Assembly: GCF_002855575.1 (NCBI RefSeq)
Contig: NZ_PKRQ01000001.1
Coordinates: forward strand, 620,001-684,000
Reading direction: 5' to 3'
DNA from: Tabrizicola sp. TH137
GTDB lineage: Bacteria > Pseudomonadota > Alphaproteobacteria > Rhodobacterales > Rhodobacteraceae
DNA: 64,000 bases
Made by a program: the position numbers and the translations under genes. Below the pieces are notes generated by a model. That model searched no databases. It was not told the DNA's origin and worked only from the letters and a program-made list of their open reading frames with translations. Below, one piece after another: positions 59,059 to 64,000 of the stretch (position 1 is its first letter; every line of letters starts with the position of its first letter).

Positions 59059-60288
59059 ATGATGCATGACGCCGATATCCTGATCGCCGGGGGCGGGCTG
59101 AACGGCCCCGCCCTTGCCTTGGCCCTCGCCCAGGGCGGGTTGCGTGTGACCGTGATCGACAGCCGCCCGGCCCCCGCCCGCGCCGAAGCCGGTTTCGACG
59201 GCCGCGCCTATGCGCTGGCCATCGCCTCGCGCCGCCTGCTGACCATGATCGGCATCTGGCAGAAGGTCGGCGATCTGGCCCAGCCCATCCATCGGATCAA
59301 GGCCAGCGACGGCCTTGCCGGCCAAGGCCCGGCGCCCTTTTTCCTCACCTTCGATGCGGCAGAGATCGAGGAAGGCCCGATGGGCTTTCTGCTGGAGGAC
59401 CGGCATCTTTATGCCGCCTTCCTTGCCGCGATGACCGCCCATCCGAATGTGACGCTGCTTTCAGGCGAAACCGTCACCGGGCAGGAGGTGGCGCCAAATG
59501 CCGTTGCCGCCACACTCGCCAGTGGCCGCCGCCTGACGGCACGCCTTCTGGTCGGTTGCGACGGGCGCGGCAGCGGCACTGCCACGCGGGCGGGCATCCG
59601 CCGTGTCGGCTGGGGCTATGGCCAGACAGCCCTCGTCACCGCCATCCACCATGAAAAAGATCACAATGGCACCGCGCATCAGTTCTTCATGCCCGAAGGC
59701 CCCCTCGCCATCCTGCCCCTGAAAGGCGGCCATCACTCCAGCATCGTCTGGAGCGAGACGGAAGAAAATGCCGCCCGCATCCAGGCCCTGCCGGATGACC
59801 AATATCTGGAGGCGCTCCGCCCCCGCTTTGGCGATTTTCTGGGGGAGATTGCGCTTGCAGGCGACCGGTTCACCTATCCCCTTTCGCTGTCGCTTGCCGA
59901 ACGGTTCGTCGCGCCGCGCGTTGCGCTGGTGGGGGATGCGGCCCATGGCGTGCATCCAATCGCCGGACAGGGCCTGAACCTCGGACTACGCGATGTCGCA
60001 GCGCTGGCCCAGACCGTGATCGAAGCCCATCGCCGAGGCGAGGATATCGGCAGCCAGACCACGCTGGAGGCCTATCAGCGCTGGCGGCGCTTCGATTCCA
60101 CAGCGCTGGCCCTTGGGATGGATACGGTCAATCGGCTGTTTTCCAACGACAACCCAATTCTCCGCGCAGGGCGTGATCTCGGTCTCGGGATCGTCAACGC
60201 CCTGCCCGGCCTGCGCCGGCGGTTCATCCGGCAGGCGGCCGGATTGCAGGGGGATCTGCCCCGGCTTCTCGCCGGAAAGCCGATCTAA
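59059..60288 (+). CDS. UbiH/COQ6-family FAD monooxygenase
   Basis: 409 residues from ATG 59059 (ATG-ATG; the second is equally possible). FAD site [21 protein letters not shown] near the start; [18 protein letters not shown] is the DG motif, and [25 protein letters not shown] is the UbiH/COQ6 signature with the GD motif. Hydroxylates a benzoquinone ring in ubiquinone synthesis, at C4, C5 or C6, which motifs do not settle. No strong ribosome site is visible. It ends 4 bases into the convergent Trm112 gene. Confidence 0.9.
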   Translation: MMHDADILIAGGGLNGPALALALAQGGLRVTVIDSRPAPARAEAGFDGRAYALAIASRRLLTMIGIWQKVGDLAQPIHRIKASDGLAGQGPAPFFLTFDAAEIEEGPMGFLLEDRHLYAAFLAAMTAHPNVTLLSGETVTGQEVAPNAVAATLASGRRLTARLLVGCDGRGSGTATRAGIRRVGWGYGQTALVTAIHHEKDHNGTAHQFFMPEGPLAILPLKGGHHSSIVWSETEENAARIQALPDDQYLEALRPRFGDFLGEIALAGDRFTYPLSLSLAERFVAPRVALVGDAAHGVHPIAGQGLNLGLRDVAALAQTVIEAHRRGEDIGSQTTLEAYQRWRRFDSTALALGMDTVNRLFSNDNPILRAGRDLGLGIVNALPGLRRRFIRQAAGLQGDLPRLLAGKPI

Positions 60289-60467
60289 TCCAGCGCCCGC
60301 GCTTCGCTGACCAGCATGATCGGAATGCCGTCACGGATCGGAAAGGCCAGATGTGCCGCCTTCGAGATCAGCTCCTGCCGCTCTGCATCATAGGTAAGCA
60401 CGGCCTGAGTAACCGGGCAGACCAGCGCATCCAGCATCCGGCGGTCGAACACCGTCTCTTCTGTCAC
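60285..60467 (-). CDS. Trm112-family small protein
   Basis: 60 residues. The family opening [25 protein letters not shown] and the conserved [12 protein letters not shown] near the end are characteristic of bacterial Trm112p/YcaR (UPF0434) proteins. Such proteins activate methyltransferases or are of unknown role. Its start overlaps the stop of the upstream LON-domain gene by 4 bases (ATGA), so it belongs to that operon. The stop overlaps ubiH-like stop by 4 bases. Confidence 0.92.
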   Translation of the reverse strand: MTEETVFDRRMLDALVCPVTQAVLTYDAERQELISKAAHLAFPIRDGIPIMLVSEARALD

Positions 60468-61108
60468 TGCATCACCTCATCGGACGATCCGCCGCGCATG
60501 GCGAATTCGATCAGCGTGACCAGTGTCTCCCGCCGGGTCGTCAAGGAAGGCGCCTCAAGCAGGGCCTGCTTGTCCTCGGGGCTGAAGGGACAGAGCATGG
60601 ACAGCGAATTGATCAGCAACTCCGTCTCGGCCTCCTTCATGCTCGACCAGTCGGTCGAAAGGTTCATCGCCGCGAAATAGCGGCCAAGCAGCGCAAGGAA
60701 TTCCTCACGCCGGAAACCCGCATCCTCTTCCACCGGGCCCATATCGCGCTGGAAACCACCCCAATCCACCGAACAGCGACGATAGGGGGTGAAGCCGGAC
60801 ACCTCTTCCTTGACGCGGAACCGGGAAATGCCGGACAGGGTGATCATATAGCGACCATCCTCGGTTTCCGAAAACCCGGTCAGCCGCCCGGCACAGCCGA
60901 TGGCATTCAACCGCTTTTCACCGGTTCCCGGCACGTCGCGCGGCTGGATCATTCCGATCAGCCGATGCTTGGTCTTCAGGCAATCCTCGATCATCGCCAG
61001 ATAGCGCGGCTCGAAGATATGCAGCGGCAACCGCCCGCGTGGCAGAAGCAGCGCACCGGGCAACGGAAATACAGGGATCGTCTCGGGCAGGTCGGCGGCG
61101 TTCATCAT
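60464..61108 (-). CDS. LON-substrate-binding-domain protein
   Basis: 214 residues. LonN-type domain: [70 protein letters not shown], and a helical C-terminal half. Without an ATPase or protease part, this is the small PUA-like LonN protein family, usually 200-220 residues. Function unclear, perhaps substrate recruitment to proteases. The gene is 26 bases after the thioredoxin gene and overlaps the Trm112 gene. Confidence 0.92.
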   Translation of the reverse strand: MMNAADLPETIPVFPLPGALLLPRGRLPLHIFEPRYLAMIEDCLKTKHRLIGMIQPRDVPGTGEKRLNAIGCAGRLTGFSETEDGRYMITLSGISRFRVKEEVSGFTPYRRCSVDWGGFQRDMGPVEEDAGFRREEFLALLGRYFAAMNLSTDWSSMKEAETELLINSLSMLCPFSPEDKQALLEAPSLTTRRETLVTLIEFAMRGGSSDEVMQ

Positions 61109-61134
61109 CTGCCTCAGTTAGCCCTGCCGGACCA

Positions 61135-62037
61135 TCAGGCAAATATCATCGACGAAAGGCGGCGGCGGCCTTTCAAAACGATAGGGTCGGTCGGCTTCAA
61201 CGCATCGAAGATCGTCAGCAACTGCGTCTTCGCCGCCCCCTCGTTCCACTCCCGATCCAGCCGGAACAGATCAAGCAGGACATCGACAGCCTCTTCCACC
61301 TTCCCTGCCGCATGCAGCGCCGTGGCGAGGTCGAACCGCGCCTGCCGGTTGGTCGGATCGGCCTCGACCGCCGCGCGCAACTCCCGCTCAGGCCCGGCAT
61401 TTGCAGCCTGCCTTGCCAGTTCGAGCTGCGCCCGCGCCGCCTCCACGTCCTTCGCCTTCGCAATGGCGGCCGGGGCGGCGTTCAGCATCGCTTCGGCCTG
61501 ATCCAGTTGCCCAAGGGCCAAATGGCAGCGCACCAACCCTGAATAGGCGGCCGGGTTTTCCGGCTCTTCTCCCAAAATGGCAGCGAAGGTTTCCGCCGCA
61601 TCCGTCACCGCGCCCTCAGCCAGCATCTGCTCTGCCGCTTCGATCGCCTCGGCCAGACCGCCGTCACCGGCAAGACCGGAAAGCTTGTCGATGAATTTCT
61701 TGATCTCAGACGCGGGAATGGCGCCCTGGAAGCCATCCACCGGCTGGCCCTGCCAGAAGGCATAGACCGTAGGGATGGACTGGATGCGCAACTGCCCGGC
61801 GATCATTTGGTTCTGGTCCACGTCGATCTTGACCAGCTTCACCTTGCCCTTCGCCGCGAGAACCGCCGCCTCCAGCGCGGGGCCGAGTGTGCGGCAAGGG
61901 CCGCACCAGGTGGCCCAGAAGTCCACGATCACCGGCACCTGCCGGCTTGCCTCGATCACGTCCTTCATGAAGGTCGCCTCAGTGGTGTCCTTGATCAGAT
62001 CACCCTGCGGCGCTGTCTTTTCGTCGAACCCGAACAT
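61135..62037 (-). CDS. Thioredoxin-TPR co-chaperone (CnoX/YbbN-like)
   Basis: 300 residues if ATG 62037 is used (GAGGA 6 bases upstream); an in-frame ATG 12 bases earlier is the alternative. The N-terminal thioredoxin domain (about 10-120) keeps W44-C45-G46-P47-C48 (FWATWCGPC) and LRIQSIPTVYAF. The C-terminal half (about 135-300) is a tetratricopeptide-like helical array. This is the CnoX/YbbN family; retention of the WCGPC pair suggests redox activity, whereas E. coli CnoX has lost it. First in an operon with the LON and Trm112 genes. Confidence 0.9.
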   Translation of the reverse strand: MFGFDEKTAPQGDLIKDTTEATFMKDVIEASRQVPVIVDFWATWCGPCRTLGPALEAAVLAAKGKVKLVKIDVDQNQMIAGQLRIQSIPTVYAFWQGQPVDGFQGAIPASEIKKFIDKLSGLAGDGGLAEAIEAAEQMLAEGAVTDAAETFAAILGEEPENPAAYSGLVRCHLALGQLDQAEAMLNAAPAAIAKAKDVEAARAQLELARQAANAGPERELRAAVEADPTNRQARFDLATALHAAGKVEEAVDVLLDLFRLDREWNEGAAKTQLLTIFDALKPTDPIVLKGRRRLSSMIFA

Positions 62038-62168
62038 CGCATTCCTCATGCAGCATGTCTTTGCGCCCTATATGCGCGCGAGGGCGGCAAAGGCCAAGGG
62101 GGCAAAGCGGCTTTACCTGCCCGCGCGCAGGCCCTAGCCTCCGCCCCAAGGCAGCGCAAGGATGACAC

Positions 62169-62807
62169 ATGCCCGTTCTTCTGACCTTCGGCGACAGCAA
62201 CACCCATGGCACGCCCCCGATCATCGACCGGGCCGAATACCGCCGCTTTCCCAAGGGCATACGCTGGCCGACCATCACCCATGCCGCGCTTGGCCCCGCA
62301 TGGGAACTGGTGGAGGAAGGGCTTCCGGGGCGCACCGCGCAGTTCGATGATCCGGTGATGGGCGATTACATGAACGCCCGGCCTGCGCTGCGCATGGCCC
62401 TGCAATCGCACGGTCCCATCGACGTTATGACCCTGATGCTGGGCACCAATGACGTGAAGACGCGCTTTGCCACCACGCCCGAACAAGTGACGGCGGGGGT
62501 GGCCGGGCTGCTGGACGTGGCGCTTTCGCTTGACTACCAGGCGCGGCATGGGGGGTTCCGCATCCTTCTGATCTGCCCGCCGCCGGTGGTGGAAACCGGC
62601 CCGATCAAGACGGAATTCTGGGGAGGTGCCGCCCGGTCCCGCGCCTTGGCCCCGCTCTACCAAGCCCTTGCCGCATCGCGCGGGATCGGTTTTCTCGATG
62701 CCGGGCAGGTGATCGAGGTCAGCCCCATCGACGGCGTCCATTTCGACGAGGCCGCCCATGCGGCCTTGGGGCAAGCCGTGGCCGAGGCGGTTGAGAAACT
62801 GATCTGA
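62169..62807 (+). CDS. SGNH/GDSL hydrolase
   Basis: 212 residues. Block I TFGDSNTHG (nucleophile S10), block III MLGTNDVK with the oxyanion-hole Asn, and block V DGVHFDEAAH with the catalytic Asp/His. Intact esterase or acyl-hydrolase fold. No signal peptide, so cytoplasmic. Similar to arylesterase and acyl-CoA thioesterase-type SGNH proteins. It diverges from the thioredoxin gene and lies 40 bases before rfbC; it could act on an acylated sugar, as speculation. Confidence 0.87.
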   Translation: MPVLLTFGDSNTHGTPPIIDRAEYRRFPKGIRWPTITHAALGPAWELVEEGLPGRTAQFDDPVMGDYMNARPALRMALQSHGPIDVMTLMLGTNDVKTRFATTPEQVTAGVAGLLDVALSLDYQARHGGFRILLICPPPVVETGPIKTEFWGGAARSRALAPLYQALAASRGIGFLDAGQVIEVSPIDGVHFDEAAHAALGQAVAEAVEKLI

Positions 62808-62847
62808 CGGCTTTACCCCGTGCGGCAGGTGTGAGACGAGTTTTCCC

Positions 62848-63408
62848 ATGCAGATAGAACCGACAGCCCTCCCCGATGTGGTGATCCTGACGCCCCAGCG
62901 CTTTGGCGATGCGCGCGGCTGGTTCACCGAGACCTGGAATGCCGAACGGCTGCGTGCTGCAGGGCATGATTTGGCCTTCGTGCAGGACAACCACTCCTTC
63001 TCGGCGCAGAAGGGCACGTTGCGCGGGCTGCATTACCAGTCACCCCCCCGGGCGCAGGACAAGCTTGTTCGCTGTTCGCGCGGAGCGATCCTTGATGTGG
63101 CGGTGGATGCCCGACGCGGCTCTCCCGCCTATGGCCACTGGGTCGCCGTCGAACTGACTGCCGAGAATGGACGGCAACTTCTTGTTCCCAAGGGGTTTCT
63201 GCACGGTTTCGTGACCCTGACGCCGGATTGCGAGGTGCAATACAAATGCACCGACGTCTATTCCCCCGCCCATGACGGTGCCGTGCGTTGGGATTCCGTC
63301 GGCATCGACTGGGGCCTGTCGGGTGACCCGGTCCTGTCGGCAAAGGATATCGCAGCCCCCGCCTTCGCCGATTGGCAAAGCCCGTTCACCTATGGAGAGA
63401 CGGCATGA
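62848..63408 (+). CDS. rfbC: dTDP-4-dehydrorhamnose 3,5-epimerase
   Basis: 186 residues. RmlC cupin fold: [32 protein letters not shown] with the catalytic His H62, [21 protein letters not shown] and [11 protein letters not shown]. Epimerises C3 and C5 of dTDP-4-keto-6-deoxyglucose in dTDP-L-rhamnose synthesis. The stop overlaps the rfbB start by 4 bases, and downstream members (rfbA, rfbD) would lie beyond the window. May feed the glycosyltransferase and ligase genes at 13496-15731. Confidence 0.96.
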   Translation: MQIEPTALPDVVILTPQRFGDARGWFTETWNAERLRAAGHDLAFVQDNHSFSAQKGTLRGLHYQSPPRAQDKLVRCSRGAILDVAVDARRGSPAYGHWVAVELTAENGRQLLVPKGFLHGFVTLTPDCEVQYKCTDVYSPAHDGAVRWDSVGIDWGLSGDPVLSAKDIAAPAFADWQSPFTYGETA

Positions 63409-64000
63409 AACTCCTGATCACGGGCGGCGCGGGCTTCATCGGCTCTGCCGTCGTCCGGCTTGCGATCGCGCAGGGGCATTCGGTGGTGAATGTCGATGCC
63501 CTGACCTATGCTGCCTGCCTTGAAAACGTGGCTGCGGTCGGCAATTCCCCCCGCTATGTCTTTGAAAAGGCGGATATCCGCGACCGCGCTGCGATGGACC
63601 GCATCCTTGCCGTGCATGATCCCGACGCCGTGATGCATCTGGCTGCCGAAAGCCATGTGGACCGGTCGATCGACGGCCCCGGCACCTTCATCGAAACCAA
63701 TATCACCGGCACCTTCACCCTGCTGGAGGCCGCCCGCGCCCATTGGATGGGCAAGGGACGGCCGGATGGCTTCCGCTTCCACCATATCTCCACCGATGAG
63801 GTCTTCGGTTCCCTCGGCCCGACGGGCAAGTTCACCGAAGACACGCCCTATGATCCGCGCAGCCCTTATTCGGCCTCCAAGGCCGCGTCCGACCATCTGG
63901 TCCGCGCCTGGCACGAAACCTATGGGCTGCCCGTCGTCCTGACGAATTGCTCCAACAATTACGGCCCCTTCCACTTTCCCGAAAAGCTGATCCCTGTCGT
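63405..64000 (+). CDS. rfbB: dTDP-glucose 4,6-dehydratase, 3' partial
   Basis: At least 198 residues, cut by the right edge. Short-chain dehydrogenase-type NAD fold: [13 protein letters not shown] (G7-G13), [31 protein letters not shown] with the catalytic Asp/Glu, and YSASKAASD with Y155 and K159. Converts dTDP-glucose to dTDP-4-keto-6-deoxyglucose, the step before RfbC. The order rfbC-rfbB is one of the common arrangements in Rhodobacteraceae. Confidence 0.96.
   Translation, partial: MKLLITGGAGFIGSAVVRLAIAQGHSVVNVDALTYAACLENVAAVGNSPRYVFEKADIRDRAAMDRILAVHDPDAVMHLAAESHVDRSIDGPGTFIETNITGTFTLLEAARAHWMGKGRPDGFRFHHISTDEVFGSLGPTGKFTEDTPYDPRSPYSASKAASDHLVRAWHETYGLPVVLTNCSNNYGPFHFPEKLIPV

Noticed and set aside
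1-64000. CRISPR arrays, tRNA, rRNA, insertion sequences and phage genes
   Set aside because: No regularly spaced repeats, cloverleaf or rRNA stretches, transposase motifs or phage structural motifs were found on either strand.

Overview
The window is GC-rich, densely packed chromosomal DNA with many 1-4 base start/stop overlaps. Gene content points to an alphaproteobacterium of the Rhodobacteraceae: an amidase / aminotransferase / ftsK / lolA neighbourhood, hspQ, a COQ6-type hydroxylase, a DUF1194 protein and an intergenic GGGGGGC hairpin element. No rRNA, tRNA, CRISPR array, insertion sequence or phage structural gene was found. The first gene is cut by the left edge and the last by the right edge.

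Region 1 (1-9906, all +) is a surface-sugar locus. A class III aminotransferase, PseG-like hydrolase, methyltransferase, metallophosphoesterase, ATP-grasp enzyme, PseI-like synthase and GNAT acetyltransferase form one tightly coupled block that looks like pseudaminic-acid-type nonulosonate synthesis. It continues into a divergent KdsA paralogue with altered substrate-loop motifs, a stand-alone CBS-pair protein, a PhyH-type dioxygenase, a truncated methyltransferase remnant and an FkbM methyltransferase. Region 2 (10027-16037) has an aldehyde dehydrogenase, a 1-Cys peroxiredoxin and a second glycan group: FkbM methyltransferase, family 2 glycosyltransferase, O-antigen-ligase-like membrane protein and a small secreted protein.

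Region 3 (16110-26173) is built around a divergent promoter region. Leftward lie a metallophosphoesterase overlapping a 1412-residue GMC oxidoreductase-alpha/beta hydrolase fusion, then a 65-residue protein and a VWA (DUF1194) protein. Rightward lies a cyclase-ATPase-repeat protein preceded by a perfect 16-bp palindrome. Region 4 (26276-30527) has a TMADH-like flavoenzyme, an RluA-type pseudouridine synthase, a homocysteine methyltransferase and a LysE exporter.

Region 5 (30583-42620) is a sugar-catabolic cluster. A nine-gene leftward operon encodes an FrcBCA-like ABC importer, a PfkB kinase, a GatZ/KbaZ-family protein, a Gfo/Idh/MocA dehydrogenase, an AP-endonuclease-fold isomerase, an alpha/beta hydrolase and a pentulose-phosphate-epimerase-like protein. 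Upstream is a SorC-type regulator, and facing it are a class I LacD/YihT-like aldolase and an unusual ROK-kinase/P-loop-kinase fusion. A shared TTGCAGAAAG-NNN-TTGC motif before both transcription units suggests joint control. Tagatose or a related ketose/polyol is the best guess for the substrate.

Region 6 (42665-49734) holds a VOC protein, a tandem-GFA protein, free-methionine-sulfoxide reductase, gamma-glutamyltransferase, an anti-sigma/anti-anti-sigma pair, hspQ, an AEC transporter, a lipoprotein transglycosylase and lolA. Region 7 (50083-64000) has dadA, a lysine-2,3-aminomutase-like radical SAM enzyme, a ccdAB toxin-antitoxin pair, ftsK, an aminotransferase, an amidase, a UbiH/COQ6 hydroxylase, Trm112- and LON-domain proteins, a thioredoxin-TPR co-chaperone, an SGNH hydrolase and the start of an rfbC-rfbB dTDP-rhamnose group.

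Functions come from motif reading without database searches. Comparisons with named family members rest on remembered sequences.
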